This document shows, piece after piece, positions 8,247 through 17,307 of a stretch of 34,633 bases of DNA. Source of the stretch: Oscillospiraceae bacterium (lineage in GTDB: Bacteria > Bacillota > Clostridia > UBA1381 > UBA9506). Numbering within the stretch: the first letter of the stretch is position 1; every line of letters starts with the position of its first letter. The DNA lies in assembly GCA_015068865.1 (NCBI GenBank), contig SVJT01000004.1:1-34633 (forward strand), read 5' to 3'. The position numbers and the translations under genes are program-made. Under the pieces are notes generated by a model. The model had not been told where the DNA came from. It worked only from the letters and a program-made list of their open reading frames with translations, and ran no database searches.

Positions 8247-8253
8247 ATGTCAA
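8225..8253 (-). promoter_or_regulatory. SigA-type promoter for the BlaI/M56-LCP/SLH unit
   Basis: On - strand TTGACA (8253-8248), 17-nt spacer, TAGAAT (8230-8225). Confidence 0.8.
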
Positions 8254-8280
8254 CCTATTTTTTAAATTTTACACAAAAAA

Positions 8281-8312
8281 AATCGGTTGGACACTATCCA
8301 ACCGATTTTTAA
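8281..8312 (-). terminator. Terminator downstream of rhamnulokinase
   Basis: AATCGGTTGGA-cacta-TCCAACCGATT flanked by A-run and T-run, usable on both strands; lies 3' of the rhamnulokinase stop. Confidence 0.85.
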
Positions 8313-8319
8313 CTGTATC

Positions 8320-9624
8320 TTATAATGCTTTTAACTGTGTCTTCAGATTGCCAATGGCTGTTGCCTCGATGGGACCGGTTCGTACAGGCTTACCTGTATA
8401 TTCCTCTGTCAGTTGATTCAAGTATTTATCCTGACAGCCACCACCCACAATGTTAATACCGTCTACTGCTTCGCCGGTAACCTTTTCAATTTCCTCCACC
8501 ACTCTCTTGTAAGAAGCCGCCAGAGAATGATATACACTGGCAAGTACATCCGCAATGGGTAAATCCTTTTCACCTAAGCAATCCCGCACTGCTTCAATCA
8601 TATTCTCCGGTGCCACAAGGCGCTCATCATTAGGGTCAAATGTCTTTTTATAGCTGCTGTCCATAGCCATAAACATCATTTCATCGTATGTATATTTCTT
8701 ATCCAAATTCTTTCTGATGTTCTGGAACAGCCACATACCCATAATATTTTTCAGAAAACGATAGGTATTATTCACGCCACCCTCGTTCGCAAAGTTAGCT
8801 TCCATTGCCTCTTTTGTCAGCACAGGATACTTATTTTCCGCACCAACCAAACTCCATGTGCCGGAAGAAATAAACACACCATGGTTAGAGAAGGTGCAGG
8901 CAGCCACAGCAGAAGCCGTATCGTGAGCCGGTGCAAACACCACTTTAGCATCAAAGCCTACATAGTCCTTAATTTCATCCTTTAAGTTACCCACAACGCT
9001 ACCCGGAGGGCAAATAGGAGCGAAAATTTCAGGATTTATGCCCAGACTTTTAATAATCTCTGCATCCCAGTCTCTTGTTTCAGCATTGACCAAAGAAGAA
9101 GTGGACGCAATGGTATATTCATTCTTAATCACGCCGGTTAAACGATAGGAAAGATATGCCGGCATCATCAGAAGATATGCCGCCTTCTCTATCTTGCCGG
9201 ACTGTACATCACAGTAAAGCTGATAAATGGTATTGTAATTTGCTCTTTGAATGCCGGTTTTGGCATATAAATCTTCGCGACTGATGATGGCATCCACCTT
9301 TTCAGGCACACCCACAGTTCTGTCATCGCGGTAAGCAACCGCCGGCAGAATTTCTTTTTTATTTTCATCTAAGAGCACATAGTCAACACCCCAGGTGTCA
9401 ATGGCAATACTTTTGGGGATAATGCCTACATCATTACACTTTTTAATGCCTTCAACAATGGAACTCATCAAAGCTTCCACATTCCAGGCAAAGGTGCCGT
9501 CAACTGTTTCAAAACCGTTTTCAAAGCGGTAAATTTCCTGTGTTTTAATTTCACCATTTTCCATACAGCCCAAAATATGACGACCGCTGGATGCGCCAAT
9601 ATCTATGGCTAAACAATAATCCAT
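8320..9624 (-). CDS. rhaB: Rhamnulokinase (FGGY family carbohydrate kinase)
   Basis: MDYCLAIDIGASSGRHILG, AIDTWGVDYVLLD, YRDDRTVG, HDTASAVAA, SSGTWSLVG, NIVGGGCQDKYLNQLTA-like region; GGAGG RBS places start at ATG 9624. Confidence 0.88.
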   Translation of the reverse strand: MDYCLAIDIGASSGRHILGCMENGEIKTQEIYRFENGFETVDGTFAWNVEALMSSIVEGIKKCNDVGIIPKSIAIDTWGVDYVLLDENKKEILPAVAYRDDRTVGVPEKVDAIISREDLYAKTGIQRANYNTIYQLYCDVQSGKIEKAAYLLMMPAYLSYRLTGVIKNEYTIASTSSLVNAETRDWDAEIIKSLGINPEIFAPICPPGSVVGNLKDEIKDYVGFDAKVVFAPAHDTASAVAACTFSNHGVFISSGTWSLVGAENKYPVLTKEAMEANFANEGGVNNTYRFLKNIMGMWLFQNIRKNLDKKYTYDEMMFMAMDSSYKKTFDPNDERLVAPENMIEAVRDCLGEKDLPIADVLASVYHSLAASYKRVVEEIEKVTGEAVDGINIVGGGCQDKYLNQLTEEYTGKPVRTGPIEATAIGNLKTQLKAL

Positions 9625-9657
9625 GTAAATTCCTCCCAAGCTTTTTTCATTGCTTTA

Positions 9658-9686
9658 ATTGTACCGCATTTTCCCGTTTTTGTCAA
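9658..9686 (-). promoter_or_regulatory. SigA-type promoter for rhamnulokinase
   Basis: On - strand TTGACA-17 nt-TACAAT. Confidence 0.7.
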
Positions 9687-9716
9687 TGCGTTACACGAAA
9701 CACAATCGCTTTTTAC

Positions 9717-9745
9717 TTGAATTAAAAGCTAAAATATGTTAAAAT
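9717..9745 (+). promoter_or_regulatory. Putative promoter for acyl-ACP thioesterase
   Basis: TTGAAT-17 nt-TAAAAT upstream of GTG start at 9777. Confidence 0.5.
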
Positions 9746-9776
9746 ATTATTATTCTCAAGAAATGGAGTTTTCAAC

Positions 9777-10487
9777 GTGAAGCATACCTTCTCTTTCAGA
9801 CTAACTGCAGAAGATTTTGATGTTCAGGGCAATCTGATCCCCCGTCAGGTATTGAACATATTCCAAAAAGCTGCTGACAGTCATGCTATTCTCTTAGGAG
9901 TCGATCACGATGTTGTCGTGACTCACCATCTTCTCTGGGTGGTTACCCAAACCCGCTATCAGGTAATTTCTCTGCCCAAACCGGACGAAACCCTCACCAT
10001 CACCACCTGGCCCACGCCCCCCAACCGTTTAGGCAGCAAGCGTGAATATTTGATACAAAACGAGAACAATGAAATCTTAATCAAGGGTTCCTCTAATTGG
10101 GTGCTGATGGATATGGAAAGCCGCCGTCTTGCATCCTTTGCAGATATTTTCCCTGAAAACAGCTTCGTGGATGAATCTGTTTTCTCCGAAAAGGCACCAA
10201 GACTCCGCAACTTTGAAACCGACAACCAGCCTTATACTCTCTGTCCCGATGAATCCACTATAGATGTGAACGGTCATGTGAACAACACGTTTTATGCTGA
10301 TTTTGCCCTATCTGCTCTCGGAGATTTTAATGGCATCATTAGCACCCTTCAAATTGATTATCTCCATGAAGTACTCTGTCATGAACCATTAACTCTTTAT
10401 CATAAAATCGAAGAAAAAACAGCTTTTATTAAGGGCTTATCCGCCGATAATACACTAATGTTCACCTGTACGGTAAACGTAAAATAA
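9777..10487 (+). CDS. Acyl-ACP thioesterase family protein
   Basis: Two hotdog-type halves; FRLTAEDFDVQGNL..., SSNWVLMDMESRRLA, DVNGHVNNTFYADF (DxNxHVNN motif); GTG start. Confidence 0.88.
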   Translation: MKHTFSFRLTAEDFDVQGNLIPRQVLNIFQKAADSHAILLGVDHDVVVTHHLLWVVTQTRYQVISLPKPDETLTITTWPTPPNRLGSKREYLIQNENNEILIKGSSNWVLMDMESRRLASFADIFPENSFVDESVFSEKAPRLRNFETDNQPYTLCPDESTIDVNGHVNNTFYADFALSALGDFNGIISTLQIDYLHEVLCHEPLTLYHKIEEKTAFIKGLSADNTLMFTCTVNVK

Positions 10488-10531
10488 AGAAACTGCAGCA
10501 GGACAAAGTTCTGCTGCAGTTTCTTTATTTT
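10481..10531. terminator. Bidirectional terminator shared by convergent thioesterase and mltG
   Basis: About 20-bp perfect stem AAATAAAGAAACTGCAGCAG-gacaaagtt-CTGCTGCAGTTTCTTTATTT with A/T tails on both sides. Confidence 0.9.
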
Positions 10532-11538
10532 TTCATATTTTGTTGATGCTCTTCATAGGTTTTTGCAAAACGATGTACACCGGTAGAATCCAGCACAAAG
10601 AACAAATACTCTGTCTCCGCCGGGTATAATGCTGCTTCTATTGCCGCCTTCCCCGGTGACGCAATCGGTCCCACCGGCAGCCCGGGATTCCGATAAGTAT
10701 TATAGGGCGAATCAATTTTCGTATCTGCAACCGAGAGCACCGCTTTTCTTTCTTTTAAAATATACTGTACTGTCGCACAGGATTCAAGATAAGGATATTG
10801 TTTATTCTTTAACCGGTTATGGAACACACTGGCCACCTTGTCCCGATCTTCATCCCCCATAGCTTCCCGTTCAATAACCGAAGCCAGAATAATAATTTCA
10901 TCGTCGGTCATCGAAAGTGCTTTCGCTCGCTTTCTATATTCTTCCATATAGATTTGGTCAAATCTTGAAAGCATTGTATTGATAATATTTTCTTCCGTAT
11001 CTCCCTTTTTAAACATATAGGTATCCGGGAATAAATATCCCTCCAACCGATTTTCCCGTTTGGGTAAATCTTTTAAAAACCAATAATCAAATTCAGTTTT
11101 TTCTGCCACTTTAAAAAAGCGTTCTCTATCTATTAAACCTTGTTCTTCCAAACGGTCTGCAATTTGTCTGAGTTCAAATCCTTCAGGAATTGTTACGCGA
11201 ACCAACACATTCTCCGGATTCATTAACCCCTTAAACACCGTTTCATAACCTGCTTTTTGGCTGAAGACAAAGCTTCCTTGTTGAAATTGTCCGTCATAGC
11301 CATTCTTTTTTGACGCCAAGCGAAACCAAAACGGATATTTTATGACTCCGTTTTCCTTTAAAACTTCTGCAATTTCTGCTGTTCCGCTGCCTTCTTCGAT
11401 TGTGACTGTCACCAGTTTATCACCGGGATTTCCCTTGTAATCGCTAATCACCGATGAAATATACCAACCAAACACAATTAAAAGCAGCACGAGAATCATC
11501 ATCAGCACTTTAAAACCTATGCTTTTTTTTCTTTTCAT
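10525..11538 (-). CDS. mltG: Endolytic murein transglycosylase MltG (YceG-like)
   Basis: N-terminal TM; VTIPEGFELRQIADRLEEQGLI, GYLFPDTYMF, ASVIEREAMGDEDRDKVASVFHNRL, YNTYRNPGLPVGPIASPG. Confidence 0.93.
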   Translation of the reverse strand: MKRKKSIGFKVLMMILVLLLIVFGWYISSVISDYKGNPGDKLVTVTIEEGSGTAEIAEVLKENGVIKYPFWFRLASKKNGYDGQFQQGSFVFSQKAGYETVFKGLMNPENVLVRVTIPEGFELRQIADRLEEQGLIDRERFFKVAEKTEFDYWFLKDLPKRENRLEGYLFPDTYMFKKGDTEENIINTMLSRFDQIYMEEYRKRAKALSMTDDEIIILASVIEREAMGDEDRDKVASVFHNRLKNKQYPYLESCATVQYILKERKAVLSVADTKIDSPYNTYRNPGLPVGPIASPGKAAIEAALYPAETEYLFFVLDSTGVHRFAKTYEEHQQNMKK

Positions 11539-11559
11539 CGGTAACCCCCGCTTTCCATT

Positions 11560-12567
11560 TTATAATTTCAGATTTGGAACAGCATTCAATGTACTGTCTG
11601 CAAAAATGCCCTGCTTGAATAAGTAATATCCTGCGCAACCAATCATCGCCGCATTGTCTGTGCATAGAATCAAAGGCGGATAATATAACGTTAACTTATT
11701 CTTCCGGGCTGCATCATCAAAGGCTTTTCTCAAAGCGCCGTTAGCGCTGACACCGCCGGCAAGTGTAACAACTTTGCAGTTTTTCTCACGAGCCGCCGCC
11801 ATGGTGTGTTCAACCAGCGCCTCTCCTACTGCACGCTGGAAGGATGCCGCCAAATCAGCCTTGCAAATCTCCTCACCCTTCTGCTCCTGCTTGTGTACAT
11901 AGTTAATCACAGCCGTTTTCACACCGCTGAAGCTAAAATCATAGCATCCGTCACCAAAGCAGACCCTTGGAAATTGAATCGCTTCGCTATTTCCTTCCTG
12001 AGCCAGTTTCTCCAATTTGGGTCCGCCGGGGTAGCCCAAGCCAAGCACTCGGGCAATTTTATCAAAAGCCTCTCCCGCCGCATCGTCACGGGTACGACCT
12101 AAAATTTCAAATTCTGTATAATCCTTCACATACACAATGTGACTGTGTCCACCGGAAGCCACCAGACATACAAAGGGCGGCTCCAGTTCAGGATGGGCAA
12201 TATAGTTTGCCGCAATGTGCCCATGAATGTGGTTCACACCCACAAGGGGCAAATTTCGAGCTGATGCAATGGCTTTTGCCGCCGAAACACCGGTGAGCAA
12301 GGCACCCACTAAGCCCGGACCGTAAGTCACCGCCACAGCCGATATATCTTCAAAGCCACAACTGGCTTCTTTTAAGGCTCTGCCAATCACATCCGGCAAA
12401 TTCAAAACATGGTTACGGGAAGCAATTTCCGGCACCACACCCCCATACCGCTCGTGTATAGGAATCTGTGATGAAATGATGTTAGAAAGCACGTCTCTGC
12501 CATCTTTTAAAACAGCCGCTGCCGTTTCATCGCAGGAAGATTCGATTGCTAAAATTAATTCACTCAA
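11560..12567 (-). CDS. tsaD: tRNA N6-adenosine threonylcarbamoyltransferase TsaD
   Basis: [67 protein letters not shown]. Confidence 0.96.
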   Translation of the reverse strand: MSELILAIESSCDETAAAVLKDGRDVLSNIISSQIPIHERYGGVVPEIASRNHVLNLPDVIGRALKEASCGFEDISAVAVTYGPGLVGALLTGVSAAKAIASARNLPLVGVNHIHGHIAANYIAHPELEPPFVCLVASGGHSHIVYVKDYTEFEILGRTRDDAAGEAFDKIARVLGLGYPGGPKLEKLAQEGNSEAIQFPRVCFGDGCYDFSFSGVKTAVINYVHKQEQKGEEICKADLAASFQRAVGEALVEHTMAAAREKNCKVVTLAGGVSANGALRKAFDDAARKNKLTLYYPPLILCTDNAAMIGCAGYYLFKQGIFADSTLNAVPNLKL

Positions 12568-12588
12568 GTTATTTCTCTCCTTTGTGCC

Positions 12589-13038
12589 CTACTGCTGTTC
12601 TGACAGAAATAATGTCATCAGCAAGGCATCCTCTTTGCCTTCATAGTATCCTTTGCGGCATCCGACTAAGCAAAACCCCATTGTTTCATACAAAGAAATG
12701 GCTGCCTCATTATGCTTTCGCACTTCTAAGGTCAAAGAGATTAACTGCTTTTCTTTTGCTATTGCAATCAAGGCTTCTATCAACTGTTTGGCAAGACCTT
12801 TGCGACGATAATCGGGATGCACCGCCACATTGGTGATCTGTCCTTCATCTGCCACACACCACATACCCATATAAGCAACCAGCTTATCCTCTGAAAAAAT
12901 CCCTCGGTATACAGTCAAAGGGCTTTCCAAATCCCCTCGAAACATAGCTTCCGTCCAGGGATGCGTGAAGCAAATCTTTTCTAACGCAGCCAAAGAAGGA
13001 ACCATTTCTTTCGTTAATTCTTTTATTATGTATCCCAT
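12589..13038 (-). CDS. rimI: Ribosomal protein S18-alanine N-acetyltransferase RimI
   Basis: GNAT fold: GQITNVAVHPDYRRKGLAKQLI, LEVRKHNEAAISLYETMGF; adjacent to tsaD. Confidence 0.9.
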   Translation of the reverse strand: MGYIIKELTKEMVPSLAALEKICFTHPWTEAMFRGDLESPLTVYRGIFSEDKLVAYMGMWCVADEGQITNVAVHPDYRRKGLAKQLIEALIAIAKEKQLISLTLEVRKHNEAAISLYETMGFCLVGCRKGYYEGKEDALLMTLFLSEQQ

Positions 13039-13048
13039 ACTTATACCT

Positions 13049-14086
13049 TTAAATCCGTTCTGTTTTTACTGCCACACCATCAGAGAGCACCTGACCGCCT
13101 GCCGCTTTTAATAAGCGATTTTTGAGTGCCGGCACAATGCCGCCACAGTCCGTGGGCAGTTCTGCTAAAATCACATTAGCTCCCAGCTCATCCATCCTCC
13201 GTAGCATATCAAACAGATTTCTGGCATAGTCCTCAGCATTTCGTCCGCAATCTAACAGAATATCTGCCTCATAGTGACCGCCACAGCTAAGCACACCGGA
13301 TTTTTTCCCTTCCTGCCGATACACAGCAAGATATTTTTCAATTAACTCTCTGTCACTTGCATCAACCAAAAACAGCTCCGCTTTGGGGGCATAGTGCCGA
13401 TATTTCATACCGGGGCTTTTGGGCACCTGCCGGCTATCCTTTAAAGCCGGTTCATAACGCACCTCACCCAAAACAGCCTGCAACGCTTCTATACCAACGC
13501 CGCCGGGGCGCAAAATCTGCGGCACCTCTCCGGTTAAATCTAACACCGTAGATTCAAGACCTACCCGACAGGCTCCGCCATCTATAATATAGTCCACCTT
13601 GCCGGATAAATCCGCTATCACATGCTCTGCCTTGGTGGTACTGGGACTACCGGACAAATTGGCGCTGGGGGCTGCTACAGGCACTCCGCTTTTTTCAATC
13701 AGCGAAAGGGCTACGGGATGAGACGGCATTCGCACCGCCACTGTATCAAGTCCGGCTGTTACCGTTTTAGAAATCAAGTTCGATTTTTCAAAAATAATGG
13801 TGAGAGGTCCCGGCCAAAAGGCTTCCATTAAGCGCTCTGCCTGCTCCGGAATAGACCGAACCACTTTTTGAAGCATCTCTCTGTCGCTAATGTGCACAAT
13901 CAGAGGATTATCCTGGGGTCTGCCTTTGGCAACAAAAATATTGGCAACCGCTGTTTCATTCAAAGCATTGGCACCCAAACCGTAAACAGTTTCTGTGGGG
14001 AATGCCACCAAACCGCCTGCAGCCAGTTTTTCTGCTGCTTCTTTGAGCACCTTGCTGTCTTCTTTCACTGTAATTACCTTTGTCAT
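13049..14086 (-). CDS. tsaC: L-threonylcarbamoyladenylate synthase (TsaC/Sua5 type, with C-terminal Sua5 domain)
   Basis: GGLVAFPTETVYGLGANA, KGRPQDNPLIVHI, FWPGPLT, PSANLSGSPSTT, KSPGMKYRHYAPKAELFLVD. Confidence 0.95.
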   Translation of the reverse strand: MTKVITVKEDSKVLKEAAEKLAAGGLVAFPTETVYGLGANALNETAVANIFVAKGRPQDNPLIVHISDREMLQKVVRSIPEQAERLMEAFWPGPLTIIFEKSNLISKTVTAGLDTVAVRMPSHPVALSLIEKSGVPVAAPSANLSGSPSTTKAEHVIADLSGKVDYIIDGGACRVGLESTVLDLTGEVPQILRPGGVGIEALQAVLGEVRYEPALKDSRQVPKSPGMKYRHYAPKAELFLVDASDRELIEKYLAVYRQEGKKSGVLSCGGHYEADILLDCGRNAEDYARNLFDMLRRMDELGANVILAELPTDCGGIVPALKNRLLKAAGGQVLSDGVAVKTERI

Positions 14087-14110
14087 AATCTTCCCTCAAA
14101 TACAACATAT

Positions 14111-14152
14111 GGGGCTGTACGAAATAAACCCTTTCGCCAGCCCCTTTTTTTT
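14111..14152 (+). terminator. Hairpin with T8 tract on the + strand, in the pfkA-tsaC gap
   Basis: GGGGCTG-ta-CGAAA-taaaccc-TTTCG-c-CAGCCCC followed by TTTTTTTT on + strand only. Confidence 0.5.
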
Positions 14153-14153
14153 G

Positions 14154-15116
14154 TTATAAGCTCAAGATTTTTGCCATGTTCATAATGTCCTGCGGCATAG
14201 TTTTTTTCATGTCAAGACCTTCCAGAATATCATAATCCACAATCACATCATTTTTAATTGCCACGGTGCGGTTGCCAATACCCTCGCTCAAAAGTTTAAC
14301 CGCATGAATACCCATTCGGCTGGCAAGCATACGATCGTTAACTGTGGGGCTGCCGCCGCGCTGAATATGTCCTAAAATCGTGGCACGGGTTTCAATGCCT
14401 GTTGCCTGTTCAATATGCTCGGCTAATTCTACAGAGCCACCAACACCCTCTGCCACAACAATTAAGTTATTCTCTTTGCCACGCTTTTTGCCGTCTACAA
14501 TCGGTTTAATAATATCCTTTTCAAAATCGTATGGATTCTCCGGAATAATGGCAGCTTCAGCACCGCAGGCAATGGCAACATAAGCCGCAATATATCCTGC
14601 ATCTCTGCCCATCACTTCAATCACAGAGCAGCGCTCGTGGGATTGTGCCGTATCGCGAATTTTGTCAATGGCATCTTTAACGGTATTGAGCGCCGTATCA
14701 AAGCCGATGGTAAGTTCCGTACAACCGATGTCATTATCAATAGTAGCAGGGATGCCGATGGTAGGCATACCGGCTAAAGACAAATCACGGGCACCACGGA
14801 AAGAACCGTCACCACCAATGACCACAATACCTTCAATACCGGCTTTTTGTGCCATTGCCACACCCTTTAAAACACCTGCCTGCGTGCAAAACTCAGGGCA
14901 GCGAGAGGATTGCAAAATGGTACCGCCTCGATGGAGAATATCAGACACACTACGAGCCGTCATCGTTTCAAACTGGCCGGTAATCAAACCGGTATATCCT
15001 TTGCGGATTCCGCAAACTTCCATATTGTTGGAAAGAGCCATACGCACAACGGAACGAATAGCCGCATTCATACCGGGCGCATCGCCACCGCTTGTTAAAA
15101 CACCAATTTTCTTCAT
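14154..15116 (-). CDS. pfkA: ATP-dependent 6-phosphofructokinase
   Basis: MKKIGVLTSGGDAPGMNAAIR, GGDGSFRGA, IPATIDNDI, GFDTALNTV, EVMGRDAGYIA, LGHIQRGGSP; RBS AAGGGTG before ATG 15116. Confidence 0.96.
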   Translation of the reverse strand: MKKIGVLTSGGDAPGMNAAIRSVVRMALSNNMEVCGIRKGYTGLITGQFETMTARSVSDILHRGGTILQSSRCPEFCTQAGVLKGVAMAQKAGIEGIVVIGGDGSFRGARDLSLAGMPTIGIPATIDNDIGCTELTIGFDTALNTVKDAIDKIRDTAQSHERCSVIEVMGRDAGYIAAYVAIACGAEAAIIPENPYDFEKDIIKPIVDGKKRGKENNLIVVAEGVGGSVELAEHIEQATGIETRATILGHIQRGGSPTVNDRMLASRMGIHAVKLLSEGIGNRTVAIKNDVIVDYDILEGLDMKKTMPQDIMNMAKILSL

Positions 15117-15135
15117 GGCACTCACCCTTTCTTTT

Positions 15136-15333
15136 TTACAGTACTTTATCAATAATCACACTGTGAGCCTCAGAAAGCTCTGCTTCCGGCACTAAAACCT
15201 CATAGCAACCAAACTGATCATTACCGCTTTGATTCACACTGCGAATTTTAACCGGTAAGCCGGCTTCCTGTAAAAGCGTTCTGATTTTCTCAGCTGATTC
15301 TTTACTTTGTGTCACATAAACAACCATCCACAT
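15136..15333 (-). CDS. Small conserved protein, DUF2007-like (putative signal transducing protein)
   Basis: 65 aa; VVYVTQSKESAEKIRTLLQEAGLPVKIR...YEVLVPEAELSEAHSVI, one alpha/beta unit. Confidence 0.6.
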   Translation of the reverse strand: MWMVVYVTQSKESAEKIRTLLQEAGLPVKIRSVNQSGNDQFGCYEVLVPEAELSEAHSVIIDKVL

Positions 15334-15366
15334 AGAATATCGACCGCCTTTTTCTGTTAAAATTAA

Positions 15367-17307
15367 TTAGTCATTCTTTTTTGTCTTTATTTCTTCTAAG
15401 AGCATTTCACAGAATGCTTCCTTGGTCATAGCGCCCATATCGGTCGCGCGGCGTGCACGAACGGAAACAGTTCCTTCTTCGCACTCTTTACCGCCGACAA
15501 CCAGCATATAAGGTACTTTATCCATCTGCGCTTCACGGATTTTGTAACCGATTTTTTCATTACGGCTATCCACTTCCACGCGAACACCCTGTTCCATTAG
15601 CATATCGCGGACTGCATACGCATAATCGTGATGCGCATCGGCGATGGGCAGAATTTTAACCTGAGTGGGTGCCAGCCATGTAGGCAGCGCACCGGCATAT
15701 TTCTCTAACAAAAGTGCCAGGGTACGTTCATAGCAACCAATGGAGGTTCTGTGGATAACGTAAGGATATTTCTTTGTGCCGTCAGAATCTACATATTCCA
15801 TACCAAAACGTTCAGCCAGCTGGAAGTCAATCTGCACGGTAACCAAAGTATCTTCTTTACCGTGAACATTCTTAATCTGAATATCCAGTTTCGGACCGTA
15901 GAAGGCAGCTTCGCCTTCTTCTTCGGTGTAGTCAATCTTTAAGTCATTCAAAATTTCACGCATACGGTTCTGAACGGTTTCCCATTCTTCTTCAGAGCCG
16001 ATGTATTTTTCCTTATTGTTGGGGTCCCACTTAGAGAAACGGTAAGAAACATCATCGCCCAAGCCTAAGGTTGTGAGCATATATTTTGCCAGTTCAACAC
16101 ACTGTGCAAATTCGCCCTCTAACTGATCCGGTGTACAAGCTAAATGACCTTCGGAAATGGTGAACTGACGAACACGAATTAAGCCGTGCATTTCGCCGGA
16201 AGCCTCATTACGGAACAGAGTGGAAGTTTCTGCATAACGAAGGGGCAGGTCTCTGTAAGAGCGCATTTCGGTCAGATATGCCTGGAACTGGAAGGGGCAA
16301 GTCATGGGACGCAGAGCAAATACTTCACCCTCAGCATCCGGATCGCCCATAATAAACATACCATCTCTATAATGATCCCAATGTCCGGAGATTTTATACA
16401 AATCACGTTTTGCCATAAAGGGTGTTTTGGTCAGCAAATAGCCTCTCTTTTGTTCTTCATCTTCAACAAAGCGCTGCATCAGCTGAATCACACGGGCACC
16501 CTTGGGAAGCAGAATGGGCAAACCCTGACCAATCAGTTCGGAAGTGGTAAAGTAACCCAGCTCACGACCAATTTTATTATGGTCACGTTTCTTTGCTTCT
16601 TCAATGGCTTCTAAATGAGCTTCCAATTCGCTCTTCTTCGGGAATGCTGTACCGTAAATACGCTGCAGCATTTTGTTCTTTTCATCACCGCGCCAATAAG
16701 CACCGGCAACCTGTGTCAGCTTAAACGCCTTCACCTTACCGGTTGAGGGTAAATGGGGACCGGCACATAAATCAGTGAAATCACCTTGTTTATAGAAGGA
16801 AATTTCTTCCCCTTCCGGCAGGTCTTCAACCAATTCCTTTTTATAGGGTTCCCCTTTTTCTTCAAAATATTGAACGGCTTCTTCACGGCTCATGGTAAAC
16901 CGTTCCAGCGCCACGTCTTCTTTTACAATTTTCTGCATTTCAGCTTCTATTTTTTCTAAAATTTCAGCTGTGAAAGAAACGTCACAGTCAAAATCATAGT
17001 AAAAACCGTTTTCAATGGCCGGACCAATGGCTAATTTTGCCTGGGGATACAGCCGTTTAACCGCCTGTGCCAGAATATGAGATGCTGTGTGGCGGAAGGT
17101 ATCCTTACCCTTCTGGTCGTCAAAGGTCAGAAAGCTGACGGAAGCGTCAGCGTCAATAGTTCGGGTGAGCTCGGTAACTGTACCATTCACCTCCGCTGCC
17201 AGTGCTGCACGCTGCAGACCACCACTAATGTCGCCGGCCAGTTCAAACAGAGTTTTTGCATTTTCTACTGTTAACTGACTTCCATCCTTTAACGTAACTT
17301 TAAACAT
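15367..17307 (-). CDS. thrS: Threonine--tRNA ligase
   Basis: TGS domain, RHTASHILAQAVKRLYP, GPAIENGFYYDFD, GPHLPSTGKV, class II core MTCPFQFQAY/RYAETSTLFRNEASGEMHGLIRVRQFT; AGGAGG RBS before ATG 17307. Confidence 0.97.
   Translation of the reverse strand: MFKVTLKDGSQLTVENAKTLFELAGDISGGLQRAALAAEVNGTVTELTRTIDADASVSFLTFDDQKGKDTFRHTASHILAQAVKRLYPQAKLAIGPAIENGFYYDFDCDVSFTAEILEKIEAEMQKIVKEDVALERFTMSREEAVQYFEEKGEPYKKELVEDLPEGEEISFYKQGDFTDLCAGPHLPSTGKVKAFKLTQVAGAYWRGDEKNKMLQRIYGTAFPKKSELEAHLEAIEEAKKRDHNKIGRELGYFTTSELIGQGLPILLPKGARVIQLMQRFVEDEEQKRGYLLTKTPFMAKRDLYKISGHWDHYRDGMFIMGDPDAEGEVFALRPMTCPFQFQAYLTEMRSYRDLPLRYAETSTLFRNEASGEMHGLIRVRQFTISEGHLACTPDQLEGEFAQCVELAKYMLTTLGLGDDVSYRFSKWDPNNKEKYIGSEEEWETVQNRMREILNDLKIDYTEEEGEAAFYGPKLDIQIKNVHGKEDTLVTVQIDFQLAERFGMEYVDSDGTKKYPYVIHRTSIGCYERTLALLLEKYAGALPTWLAPTQVKILPIADAHHDYAYAVRDMLMEQGVRVEVDSRNEKIGYKIREAQMDKVPYMLVVGGKECEEGTVSVRARRATDMGAMTKEAFCEMLLEEIKTKKND

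Noticed and set aside
14662-15195. 177-aa + strand ORF
   Set aside because: Lies antisense to pfkA, which has all diagnostic motifs; shadow ORF
16186-16614. 142-aa + strand ORF
   Set aside because: Antisense to the catalytic core of thrS; no RBS or recognizable domain
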